From: Trypanosoma brucei gambiense DAL972
Taxonomy: Eukaryota > Euglenozoa > Kinetoplastea > Trypanosomatida > Trypanosomatidae
NCBI RefSeq assembly: GCF_000210295.1
Contig: NC_026738.1
Span: 806,001 to 870,000 of the forward strand
Direction of reading: 5' to 3'
Length of the DNA stretch: 64,000 bases
Below the pieces are notes generated by a model, which saw nothing but the letters and a program-made list of their open reading frames with translations, was not told the origin of the DNA and did not search any database. Both the position numbers and the translations under genes were made by a program. Every line of letters starts with the position of its first letter. Positions within the stretch are counted from its first letter, which is position 1. Below are positions 52,301 to 62,000 of the stretch, in pieces.

Positions 52301-52914
52301 GGAAGTACATTCCGTTCTACCCTCTCCAACCCCTCTAACAATAGCAGTTGTCCTTCGCGGGCAGCGATGACAACGCTCTGATCCTCATAAGAGAGCGTTC
52401 CGTTACGAATTTCCCGCCGTTGGCCGAGATCACCCTCGTTTGTGTCACGATTGAGGGACACACACTGCACTTCGCGACGTGTGAGTCGAGAGTACAGCAA
52501 CACCAGCCACCGCAGCGCAGGACCAGGCTCCCCTGTTAGGCACATGTCCTGTTTAAGGAGTTCCTTCTGACAGATCCAGCGTAGGTATTGGCGTGTGGCA
52601 TTGTCCCCTAAATGAAAGAACACATCCCCTACATCCAATGACAGTTCGTCCGCAGCGTCTTCGCCGATGTGAAAGGCACCGCTGTTGGTGGTGTCACCCG
52701 GCAAGACCCACGTAACCCTCTCTGGGTGAGAAACGTTCGCAGGAACGGGAACTGTAACGTCACCGATTGTGAGGCTTACATCGCGGTTACAAGCAAGGGA
52801 GCTACCGCTCATTATCGTTACACTCCTGATTGGTGTTTGACTAACAGTTCCACTTGTATACACTTTTAACACAGCGCGAATAAAACCAGAAAACAAGAGC
52901 TGGCGGCGTATCAT
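46321..52914 (-). CDS. VWA8: VWA8-type AAA ATPase with C-terminal VWA/MIDAS domain, mitochondrial
   Basis: VWA8 is a mitochondrial-matrix, dynein/midasin-like AAA protein with a C-terminal von Willebrand A domain. The 2197 residues begin MIRRQLLFSGFIRAVLKVYT, a good import signal. Three AAA modules follow. The first has a degenerate Walker A (GEPGPALR, 128-135). The second is complete (GSSGSGKTT, about 584-592) and is followed by a Walker B-like AVLDGIDK. The third has GNQGVGKNK (about 995) with Walker B LVVDEIDKAP. A long beta-rich middle region leads to a VWA domain with MIDAS DVSAS (2014-2018). The C-terminus is VNLL. The ATG 52914 is the first true start; the frame reaches a TTG seven codons upstream. 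This is the longest gene in the window. Confidence 0.93.
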   Translation of the reverse strand: MIRRQLLFSGFIRAVLKVYTSGTVSQTPIRSVTIMSGSSLACNRDVSLTIGDVTVPVPANVSHPERVTWVLPGDTTNSGAFHIGEDAADELSLDVGDVFFHLGDNATRQYLRWICQKELLKQDMCLTGEPGPALRWLVLLYSRLTRREVQCVSLNRDTNEGDLGQRREIRNGTLSYEDQSVVIAAREGQLLLLEGLERVERNVLPVINNLLENREMHLENGMVLIHPERYDKIFNEALCEELKGGRQDANVEGGIGNQIPQAVHAKLQRMGFIRVSESFRVIGITAPVPPYDGTPLDPPLRSRFQCLYVDLPPPTLAATNVTNMAPGGRARGVFESLLKLRASIEEMNARTRGFTSGGTQGRDSAVGGCVSSLCGLQTIGSYEVAQVFRQFMLFPDVPVGELLLRSFPWTLYAQQTGSGSGTYEESMRRLRDYERVLAACDIGTPLSNHICHHNDVSVRDSGKPTDHCTHEDCAVRSSKHYNDVVFIDNVRVAKSKVLAVLQHPVVVGDACVDGMKGKYQLPLYLGEFALKSSRGGPSSPSSGRKWKTVDVKMYCSSSSTVFTPGHVHVLQSMLQLHIAGRHILLLGSSGSGKTTLLHEFARLLGYQTETMYLYADMTIKDLFQRRATDSVSGDTVWQNSALVDAALNGRMAVLDGIDKMPLGMLSSLQQLLIDGSTSLCDGSVLKSFKEYGIIKEKLRATEEEMKARRIFPIHPSFRVVGTARFPALNSNGTGNKVWQNQWRVTHDVTELFGVVQMPSCSQSLFRAILLRVAELELQFCGNEKVDGIRASVGPEGGISSGLKRDVDTLLRLRDELERLQVTEPKTPQLSLRQLLNLTRFRVRYPDDFNISVESTLLLPLLSSLVAEKVRQVMQICGFTCTSGLAERKQDPLRSSSVSKSSMGETLNCHSLKEFLLPCDPTIPNAGAGKAEGIEVSRVFGLGDKPILRINRNYGAKEKAMVPHVPHFHPNPVHESVIVWLAKQYAVGNNILLIGNQGVGKNKVVDAFLARVGTPREYIQLHRDTTVGSLTINPTVENGRVVWADSPLVRAVQQGHCLVVDEIDKAPVEVVQVLKGLIEDHEMRLRDGRQILGPRAHVVRFSISSSDYGSSEQKNIINMHPDFRVIVLANPPGFPFHGNDFYRECGDLFAPSVMLNADAHSQLQVLRAYGVNIPDALLMSLIECFQRLQTDFEEGNITYPFSLRELIAVVRHMSMFPGDGVYAALNNIFNFDVFDENTLRLVRNVLRLHLDPLVQFGGMQKLLPLRTSRAVPLRPSPSLIHMSAKSPAFLPLKLGEVVMSLPVRRLTDLECGGAINWKSAPVWCESYNATDFAADVSANGGLVGFSEWTTATRLPFLQQGDRVIRVAVEAPECVVGESKSVAVLFTRQHVLREEMNGSSSPLATTEIFLAIASLPSVASIAATAVGRKRLAAGQVQLLNLTDLLPLNSLPSSSLRFLGTEASGILASQALKESSHGAFGTSPSFVEVACASSGSILLADASALGLCSTSTALPRGQVRGQGDAAGDKLLGSVLVVHLMPPSSDVALTRHTVCPGCNLVAMTRPREPELYVWSNGHRVGVTLPAEDIRGIHFFANNYASVHLSKSESTFCGVMKLSLMSDGVATASLCLLPNEINGVVVGLTGTKEPTPTEAAMGPVTPEELQGAIIVAGAGSDSEKEGVLYTMVESYSSRSQSWSMRTFANPSISPAVCSDLNHHGTIGIDRVHKQLVVASGSDGVDTCGSLFAVDYHHHTVRHFAPTPTTSSRSSSVKPSYPCFSLDEVAGNILRYDEVNRQLLIGDLVAERVECRHRQLSALLQGSVKQVGAAAATPQGKLSMSYCTSRYAASNNLKHGREDNEEHHGGNTYAGGTGGTDTAGLGGLVGPYRLDKGWPVHQVSPEAKQQVPQHIIEEARRMGRVALQERLREIGMTSTEYERYGALQGRVRAPVAILRSMLSGLKAAEGERVWLRGQTDGVWDDSKIVEGIVGERNIYKRRADYADASPFQVKRKKRLLFVLDVSASMYRFEGMDQRLTKLLESTVMVMEAFTGYEEKIDYAMVGHNGDSACIELVPFGKPPTNQKERAEVCQRMVAHAQYCWSGDNTVQAMRQSIELVTAEKGEAYLVFVISDANLSRYGIEPGELGEIMESNQEVQMFCIFIATLGEQALNLREKLPSGHGFECMDTQALPHILKQIFLSVNLL

Positions 52915-53740
52915 AGAACACGATAATAACGACAAGATATCCCACTCCGATGTGCAGATTTGCGAGCACGTCTGCCTTGGATATCCGATGTCAATCTGTA
53001 CTCAAGGCCAAAGACAGCAGAAAACACAGAGACTAAATACAGTTCTGCAGTGCAAAATGTGCTCTAAAGGAGGGCAAGAAGGCCAGACAGAGTGTATCGG
53101 TACGTACGGTTGATTAGATATTAGTTCTCGAACAAACAAAAATCACGCAAAATACAAGTTAAAAAAAATCACTCAGGAAATAATTTTATTGAAAGGGTTG
53201 ATTTCACAGTATATGGGGAAGGTCTGAAAAGGGGCCCGGCATGTCCCGCCACAAAAAAAAAAAAAAGAAAGCTCTTATCACCCCCTCAGCTGGAGTGATT
53301 TGGTGTTTCTATCAACCAACGCCCGTAGCATCATTCCCCTGAGATTTTCCTTCATATCCAGAAGAGAAAAAAAGATTTACGGCGATGAAGTTTGCAGCAG
53401 CATTCGATCATGGAGGCAATAGCCCGTTTGACTCAAAGCTGCACCAGCGCTAAAAGAGTAAGGAACAAACGCAGAAATATAAGATGTGTTTCTTTTGAAT
53501 CTAATGTCGCCAGCTCTACCATATTACAGGATGCGCCGGAGAGAAGTGTGGGTAATATTGCGACAGACAACGCCATATGCACGACAAGAGCACAGTTGGG
53601 TGTACTCGACGTGCTCTTCGCACGGGCACCAAGGAAATAGCGCCGCAAAGGAAAACGTTCTGCGATAGGCAGTAAAAATAATAATAATAATAATCGAAAG
53701 CGTGCGCTCGATTTCAAACAATAAAAGGTATAGGTAACGA
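52915..53740. other. Intergenic region between VWA8 and the deacetylase
   Basis: No supported gene. It has A-tracts near 53160 and 53252-53266 and a TAA/TAATAA repeat near 53680-53692. This should hold the deacetylase 3' UTR and the VWA8 leader. Confidence 0.5.
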
Positions 53741-55501
53741 TCACTTGATGATATTGGACTCCGCATGTATAGCCAATACTCGTTTAACAAGCTTGTCGCA
53801 CCACGCTACGTGACGCTCCATAAGCACGTCGTCGTCCGCCATTGCCCTTTCCGTTGACGTAGCATCCCCCAACCCTTGAGAAGACAAACCAGACGACAAA
53901 GACGTGGCCCCTCCCGTTTCATCCGTTCGCACCTCCATCCGCCGGGAAAGACGACTGCGTAGCTCCATCCATGTCTTTGGGGTCCGCAGGCGTGCATAAT
54001 TAACCACTGCTACATCGTCAAATGGATAACACAGGGCGTGCGCGACGCTGACAACGCCACGGGAAACACCCTCTGGTGAGTACCCACCCTCTAGTACCGC
54101 CACCAAACCGATGGTCCCTTGCGACTGCAGGCAAAATCGCTTTAGCGCACGAACCACATACGCAAACCCTCCTTCCACAGCCATCCGCCCAAGTGGATCG
54201 CCGTGCGCGGCGTCGAAGCCAAGCGAAAGTAGGATGATATTAGGGTGGAATTGTTCCAACCTTGGTAAAAACACATCGTCAACGACACGCGCAAAAAGCA
54301 TATCACTTATAACCTCTTCGCAACGCGCAGGGTCGGTAGCCGCGGTGTCAACAGCGACGTTGCAAATATTACGATGTTGGCCAACATAGGAGGTCGCACC
54401 AGCGGGATCACACGGGTAAAAAGAACCTCGGTCATAACGATGAAGAGAGAGGTACAGAAGTTGCGGCTCAACTTCAACAAATGACTGAGTTCCCTCACCA
54501 TGGTGTACGTCGATGTCAACTATGGCTATGCGAGGTCACTCTGGTATATCCCTTTCTTCGGAGGGAACTGAACGGCTACCTCCAACGCCACAATCGTATT
54601 TAACGTGCCAGTCTTGCAACAACTGCATTGCGGCAATCGCAACATTATTCACCAAACAAAAGCCGCTCGGGGTGTCAGCGCTGGCATGGTGTCCCGGAGG
54701 GCGAACAAGGCAAAAAGCAAATGCCGGAGAGCCACTGAGGGCGCGACGCGCTGCATCAACCACCGCACCGACAGACAACCGAGTCGCTATACTGCTCGTT
54801 TTACCGTTGCAATACACATCTGTCTTAAGTGGAGGGAGTAATGCTGTGCCCTCTTCAATAAAACATCGGTAGCGATGAATATTGTGACACAATGTAACTT
54901 CATCTAGCGTTGCTAAACGGGGCGGAATCCATAACGGAGTTCCGCTGGGCGCCGCGGACGGCGCCTCGCCTGCTGTTGCACCAGTTCCCACAGGCGCACC
55001 TTCACGAGGAGGGGACCTTTCTCCAGAACTTTGCAGTTCCATAGGCAAAAAATGAGCAGCGCGCGGCGCCGAGCGTAGTGCCTCAACAGCGCGCTGCAAA
55101 CGATAGGGTGTTTCCGGCACACGGTCAACGGGGGGAACGTGCTCAAGCACTCTAGGATCGTATGCCCATGCAACTGACACGTCCGGTAGAAACAGGTCAC
55201 TATTATCATTATCCGTCTTGGCAGCATCCAACATGGCAGGTCCAGAAACGAACACTTCCATTCCATTTTTTAGACTTCCAAAAAAGGTGATTCCTTGGGC
55301 GTCGAAGAGACTTTCAACACCTGAAGCTTCCACACCTACACGGAGCGCCACTTGATCAACCGGCTCCACCAGCTTTCCACGACGGATAGCAGCGGTTGTG
55401 CAGAGTCGTGGGTCCGCTTGGCACCTAACAGTCACGTCACCGTCAAGATCCAGCTGGTGCCCATGAGCCCAGGGATTTTTATTCCGTTCCCTCACAGACA
55501 T
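53741..55501 (-). CDS. DAC4: Class II histone deacetylase (DAC4-like), interrupted by in-frame TGA
   Basis: Zinc-dependent deacetylases remove acetyl groups from histones and other proteins. T. brucei DAC4 is reported non-essential, with loss slowing the cell cycle. All catalytic motifs are here in one frame: RPPGHHA (His271/His272 from the chosen start), SGFCLVNN, DIDVHHGEGT (zinc ligands Asp331, His333), SLGFDAAHGDPLG (third zinc ligand) and LEGGYS. Between the second and third motifs a TGA stop (complement of 54536-54538, codon 322) breaks the frame. Everything after it continues in the same frame to 53741. I start at 55501: the pyrimidine tract at 55555-55594 and the AGs at 55515-55527 lie between it and the other ATG (55642). 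Without the stop the protein would have 586 residues. A CGA-to-TGA change or a sequence error would explain it. Confidence 0.88.
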
Positions 55502-55514
55502 ACGATAGAGTTGA

Positions 55515-55594
55515 CTAAGTAAACACTTATCGATATTTATTACGTCGGATGCAGGTAAACAACGAAAAGATAGCAGACACAACCAAAAAAAACC
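55515..55594 (-). promoter_or_regulatory. Spliced-leader acceptor region of the deacetylase
   Basis: On the minus strand a T-rich tract (55594-55555) is followed by AG at 55527-55526 and 55516-55515, giving a leader of 14-25 bases before the ATG at 55501. Confidence 0.6.
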
Positions 55595-55979
55595 TGGGTT
55601 TGAAAAATACAATTTCGGACTTCCTCTCCGGAACCAAGGCATTTATATATTTAAGGCTCCTCACTCAATCATTCCCCTGTTGTCTAAAAGAAAATTTCTC
55701 GAATATGAAATGCATTTGAGAGAGGTTGTTTACACCACAAGAGCACCTCATTGTTACACAGACATATCTGTCACCGAGCCTCAGCTACACCAACACGTTC
55801 AACTGTTTGTAAATCACAACTAAAGTCGACTGAGCATACAGGGGAAGTAATGCCCCACACACAGGAACAAATATATATATTTGCTTCAGTATCTGAAGCG
55901 CTAAACATCGCTTTAAAGCTCATTATACAACGCAGCACACACGGTAGTCATCAAAACACTAATACCAACACACCCGCAT

Positions 55980-55990
55980 CCCCCCCCCCC
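55980..55990. repeat. C11 homopolymer
   Basis: Eleven consecutive C residues near the left side of the divergent region. Confidence 0.85.
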
Positions 55991-57431
55991 GGAAGCCATA
56001 ATAAATAATGAACACTGGGTAGAACAATCAAACTCTCCCACAGTTAACTCCGCCGATGTGTCTATTGGCGCTCCACGGTAGAGCTCTTCCACTATTCGAA
56101 CGAAGTATTCGTAAGTTAATTCAACGCGACACCAAATATGTGACTCTCGGGTTGTCCAGCAGCTCTTAGCAAAGGGGTAGTATTTCAGTTACACCTGATC
56201 TAACAGCTATTCCTCGGCACCGCGCATAGTTAGATAGATAACTTACGTTTTCAAAAGTGCACTGCTAACAACAGACACTTTACCACGTCATTTTCTACAA
56301 CGCAGCAGTGAATATTAACTTTGTCTTTGGGCGATGGCTTTGGGAATAGAGTCATCACTGCCACGCCATCGTGTTTTCCCCCTGTATATAACGCAATTTA
56401 ACCGTTCGTCTTCAAGTGTCAGACCCTCCTTCGAGAACAAACTTTTTTAAAGAAAAAGAGGAGAGAGTAAGAAGCACGATATGTATATTGCAGACTACCC
56501 GCGAGAGTCAGAATGATATCCGTCTTTATCTTATCCTCTACCGTTCCCTTGTTATATATTTTCCCCCCGCGACCCGGCTGTATCTCATATCGCGCAACAG
56601 GCAGACCAGAAGATTTTCTTTCAAAAGGCCAAACGGTGAAGGAGACAGCGTTTACTACCTTGCCGTATTGCTCCACGAAGTCGTGTTATGAATTGATTCA
56701 ACGAGTAGATATCCCACTACCAGGCGCTGTTAACAACGCAGCTAAGCAGTTATTTGCCAGGTGGGCGAGTCCAGACACACGAACTTATGAGGAATAGAAA
56801 ACACCTTGTAGAGAATTGTGCGAGAATAAAAAAACCAAACAAGAGAAATGATAAGTGAGACCATCTAACCCTAAACATTAGAAGCAACTTCAGCAAACAC
56901 TTCAGTCGGACCACGCATTAGCACTCCATTGTTCACGATGCCATAACGAAGCTACAAACTAACGTGGAAGGTAAGATTTTTACCCGACACCACTACTAAG
57001 TCAGGAGTTTCCATATGTGTCCGATCAGCCAGTTACAAAGTACAAAATAAAACATGACACCTCGCTTATAGAAAGTAAATGCGTCCAAACCACGTTGCCA
57101 GGGACTCACATTTAAAATGTTAAGAACACTGAACAAAGCCGCTACAACTGTGGCAACAAAAAGAATTGGAATATGCAAAAGAAACAAATGATCGGGGGAA
57201 ACGCAGCATTTCGCAGAATCACCACTGACGTAGGGCGTGATCCGCCAAGCCGTGCGCACATTCTTTAGCGTTATGATGCACCTACACGACCATCAAAAAG
57301 GAACACTGACAAGGAAGCTCCCCGCCCAACCGACAAACCCATATTAAATCCCCAGGTAATCGAAACGGATAATATTGAATACCATTACAGGAACCTATAA
57401 TAATTACTCAATATTCTATATTCAAAGTACC

Positions 57432-57454
57432 CTTTTTCCTTTAAAAGGAAAAAG
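57432..57454. repeat. Perfect 11-bp palindrome CTTTTTCCTTT/AAAGGAAAAAG
   Basis: The arms are exact complements around a single central A. It lies in AT-rich, gene-free sequence. It may be a chance homopurine/homopyrimidine palindrome or a protein-binding dyad. Confidence 0.7.
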
Positions 57455-57858
57455 ATAGAAACCATAGTTAGGTTACGTGCTTTTCATTGTTGCATCCCGA
57501 CTTTCTAACGTTGTAGTAACTAAATTCAGCTACAGAAGGGTACATTAGCACAAAAGTGTCTCTCTGTGGTAGGGCTTCGTGATTTGGTATAGAGCATTAT
57601 GCCACATGCTAATGTGGCACATTTGGAAACCCCATGTTGTCATCTCACCACCAAACAAACTAGTAGAGGTAATGCCACATCGGTGCGTACAAATGATATC
57701 AAAAACACCTGTGTGTGGCGTGTAACATCTCATTCGACCCTTATAAAGCCTATTACCAACTATGCTTTGTTGACAATAAGAACGTCGTATTTCCCAATAT
57801 ATAAACGTGAACACATAACTAGCATTTGAATATGCAAAGAGGAATGGGGAAAATCCAC

Positions 57859-57861
<3 letters not shown>

Positions 57862-57895
<34 letters not shown>
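57862..57895. repeat. (AT)17 microsatellite
   Basis: Uninterrupted AT dinucleotides over 34 bases, likely to melt easily and to vary between strains. Confidence 0.95.
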
Positions 57896-57898
<3 letters not shown>

Positions 57899-59086
57899 CA
57901 AAAAAGGGACAGCACATACGTCTATGTACGACAACAGAGGCATGCAAATGTCTGGCTCTTCAAATAATGTACGATAGAACAATGAAGGGACAACAAGGGT
58001 AGAAAAAGGCATATCAGCACACCAATGTGCGTATATGAAGCATAGGAACTTCAGATAGATTACCAAAAGTTTTTTAAAAAAAAACACTTACCTGTCGATG
58101 GCCATAGTGAAATGACTTTTTATTTACTATACAGGAGTGCACACAGAATATGGAAAGCATAGACGAACAGTCCCGACGGACAAAATATTTTAAGATGGCA
58201 AAGGAAAACAAGGGCGTGTCAACAACGGGTAGATGAAATAATGACATCAATGGCCGTGGTAGCGGCGGTGATGACGACAATAATGGTAGCGAGGAATTTA
58301 ATACTACAAATATCCCAACGGTAGTAATAATTACGACATGTACATGGGCAGTTGTGAGAGGGTTCCAATGCCGGGGTTAGTCAGGTGCGGAACCGCTGCC
58401 AAACATTCCTTATACGCAGATAAGCAGCTACCAGAACTATGTTGCAACTAGAACCTTATCATAGAAAGGGAGAAATATAAGTGATAAGCCTCTTCTGAAT
58501 TGGTTGGCAAAAAAAAAAACAATAAAGATGCATACCGTTGTCGCCTCCCCCCCCCCACACACACGACATAAAGATAGAGAATCGGTGGCATCAACTGACA
58601 ACCACTGTCACGCTGACACCAAAGGTAAAGTTCACTTAAGAAATACCTGAGTCCTATGTGCGATTGGTCAACGAAAGTTCACACAAATTTTGCAAACTTG
58701 TCATTATCCTACAGAGGACCCTGTGCGAAAAAAAAAGTCTCCTCCATTCAATGGACTGCGAAGCTAATAACAGGAAGTAAAGAAGCTGACATGGCCGAGC
58801 CGGCAATATACTCACACCCTCTCAGATAGCGGTTAGAAATCCATAAAGAGAAGTCAGATTCTCGTTGCCTGGTGGCGGTCACACATCTTCGCAACGGCGT
58901 GACCCGAGGCGGTGGTGAACTTTGGAAATTTTTAGCAAAAACATTCCACATATGTTCCTCTTCAGCAGGACATCGCCCTTTAGAGAGGTATTAAAAAGCC
59001 ATGTACACGCATATGTGCGCATTTTGCTGTCGAAAAACAACAGATACCACAAACCCGCATACACATATAAGAGCACAACGTGACAG

Positions 59087-59095
59087 GGGGGGGGG
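59087..59095. repeat. G9 homopolymer
   Basis: Nine consecutive G residues in the divergent region. Confidence 0.85.
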
Positions 59096-62000
59096 AACGC
59101 CTCTACCTACTCAGAAAATTTGGGTGACCTCTCATCTCTAGTAAGTGAAGACCGGTGACTTGAGCGTTCGGACGTTCTTTACAATAGAAAGAAACAGCCG
59201 TAGCCCGTAAAGATCATAAAGGAACATACCGCTAACCAGCTACTGAGGAGAGATGCATACCTTCACATTCCACCATATGCAATCACAAATGCTCCTCCTT
59301 CACCTGTTAAACAGATTACCGTTCCGCAAATAGGTCCCCAGAATGCCGGTAACTTCGCTTCATGCTGATCTCAGTAAGCGTTGGCATCTCCCCCTCTCAC
59401 GGGCCGCCGCAAAAGAGACCGACCCGAGAGGAAATAGCTGCAAAAGAATAACAGAGCCCTCAGTATTACTGCAAAATACACGTCGGTTTTTGTTGTTTTT
59501 GTTGTTGTTTTAAAAAATATATATCGTTACGAGCTACTCTGCTCCGATACGTTGGACCCAGTCGGTCTCGAATGGAGGTGATGTGTCCAATTTCGGCCAA
59601 AACGGTATAGGACTGCTGAGAGTGTCAAGTACTGCTATTGAGGGAAAGACAACCGGTACAAACGCGGCAGTCCCAATAAGCTTACCACACCACGACATCA
59701 GCCCAGTTCCACAAAATGTTCACAATGTAAAAAAAAATCCTAAGTTGAGCGGAGGCTGCGGGACGCCACTCACATGAGCTTATCCGGCCCCGCGTTGTCT
59801 TGTTTGGGACCCTCATACTTCAGACAGTGATGCAAACGAAGTAATTATGCGTTGCCATGCCAGGAATGGCGCGTGACCCCACGGCTCAGGAAATACCGGC
59901 CGGTGTCAGAAAGCGGGGCGGCCCCAGGTGTTAGATCCCACATGGAACGCGAAACAACACAAAAACTAGTCGGTGATCGGTCCGGCATGATGGTCGATGT
60001 CGTTGCCACCCATCCGATGGCAAAATATTATGAGTTTATGTCAGCGGTCGCTCTTTTCGTGGGGTGAAGGATGCTAATCATACTTTCAAAAACGGTGCGC
60101 AGTAGAAGTCCGAAAATGATCCAGTGAGTCGTCAAATGGCGGGAAAAAAGCGGTGGAGGACACGTGCACCCCCACACGCTGCGATCCAACGAAATCCACT
60201 CCCGGAAGGAAGAAAATTTGACCCCCCGTACCACACACGCACACTCTGATATCGGGTACCGAACCGCCACAAATATAATATGTGTCCAAGAGGTATTCCC
60301 GATGGGATTGCAGATTAAGTACCCATGCGACTGATAGCTATGGCCGCACATTGCACAGCTGTTTAAAAAAAAAAAAATTAAAAAAAACAGGACGCTTACG
60401 ACATTCAACCGATAAATACAGGGAGGAACAGTGCCAAATTGTGCAACATTCGCTTACAACTCACAAGCACTATCGCGTTCAACTCTTCTGGTAGATAACC
60501 ATGCGCGTGAAAAGCTGCTTTGGCAAAAAAAAAAAAAAAGGCATAAGTGCATGGAACGTGATGGCGAAAAACACTCCGCCGTGCCACCGACGGAGGTGCC
60601 GTCTGCCTGGAAAGCAACCATCAACGTGTTTCAGTCAGCTGAACGTATGACTTAGACATGGGGGAGGGGCAGCAAAAAACTGTTGCAGATAAGGGCTAGT
60701 GACCCACGATGTTTGCTGAAGTCATCCATCCCCGAGCCGCAGTACGGAGAAGGGGTGGGGAAGAGGAATCGTGGCATCGCGATGCCGCACGGAGTAAGGA
60801 ACGAACCTAACGCTGTCATGATGCCATCTTTTCTCACAGCGCGGGCTGGTACGGCTAGTAGGGTGACAGTGTGCATGTCCTTCAGATGGATTCGAGTGTT
60901 TGCAAACAGAAATCACGGAAATACCTAGCAAATATCCAGGTAGTGCGCCCCAAATTAGGGCGCATAACTCAAGTTTTGGGAATTCAGGCTGGAGGGAGGG
61001 TGCCGATTCTCATCATAATGGTGTCCACATGCTGTGGTACGTTGCCCTTGCTCGACTCTGGCAGGAAAGGTTGGCGGGCCGGTTCTTTACTCAACTATGT
61101 CGAACGTGTACCGGTGTTCCACACCCTCTGATAATTTATTTGGCTTGGAAGACGGTGCGTCGGCTTCGCGCATGTAAGTTTGGTGTAAAGAGATAGGGGC
61201 TCTCCCAGTCGAGTGAGAATGTAGGGTGATGCCTTCTCCCCCGTCTAACCCCATTGTTCGGCGGCAGTGCCGTTCATTCCCCCGTCACAGACCCTTTTGG
61301 TGGTGTTAGCGGCTCGAAGGGCGGAACGGGAGGCCGCTCCCTCTGTCGGTTACACTTGTCGCCGAATAACGAAGTGCCAGCCTCGGTTGCTCGATTTGCT
61401 GTGAGGTCGAGGTGCCGGGTGTTGTGCCGTTGCTGTTATTTCTTTGACCCAGTTGGGAAGTAATGCCGTTTGAAGATGCACGGTTGAACTTTCGGTGCTC
61501 GTGCGTGAGCCGGAACTTGAGAGGAGTGAGTTTGACCGGACCGCCTTCATTGTCCGTGCATTTAGTGCTGCTGGTGCTTTTGGCAGTGCGATCTGTTGAG
61601 ATGGGCCGTTCGTAGAGCCCTTTGCGCTGAATGAATATTGGATCTGAGATGTTACCTCTAAACTCTCGTGGCATTGTCTCTCCCACACAGTTTTAACGTG
61701 AGTTTAATGATAGCACTTGGGCATATTAAAGGAAGTAATGGGAGAGATCGTCACTGCTTGTTGATAGCGGTCAATCATTTAAACCGGTAAAAACTTGACA
61801 GGAGCAGTGAAGGGTGTCGAAAAAGGGATGATATGTCTCGCTGGCGAAGGTGTCATCTCTGTGTAAGTAGCTCAACCACCGATCGTGAGAAATGAACTTC
61901 ATCCATTTGCTTTTCGTGTGATAACAACGGGACTAAGCACCGCTTTAGCTCTGCTGACTGCTGTCTATGCATTCAAACTCCGTCAGACGATATCGAGAAG

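Noticed and set aside
54536..54538. Selenocysteine at the deacetylase TGA
   Set aside because: The position is outside the active site, no SECIS element was recognised, and the enzyme family uses zinc chemistry. A mutation or error is simpler.
55502..55642. 47 extra N-terminal codons for the deacetylase from an upstream ATG
   Set aside because: The pyrimidine tract and the AG acceptors fall inside this stretch, so it is probably not in the mature mRNA.
61306..61674. Minus-strand ORF of 122 codons in the divergent region
   Set aside because: It has an ATG but no recognisable domain, and it lies where the asymmetry suggests plus-strand transcription. Noted as debris only.
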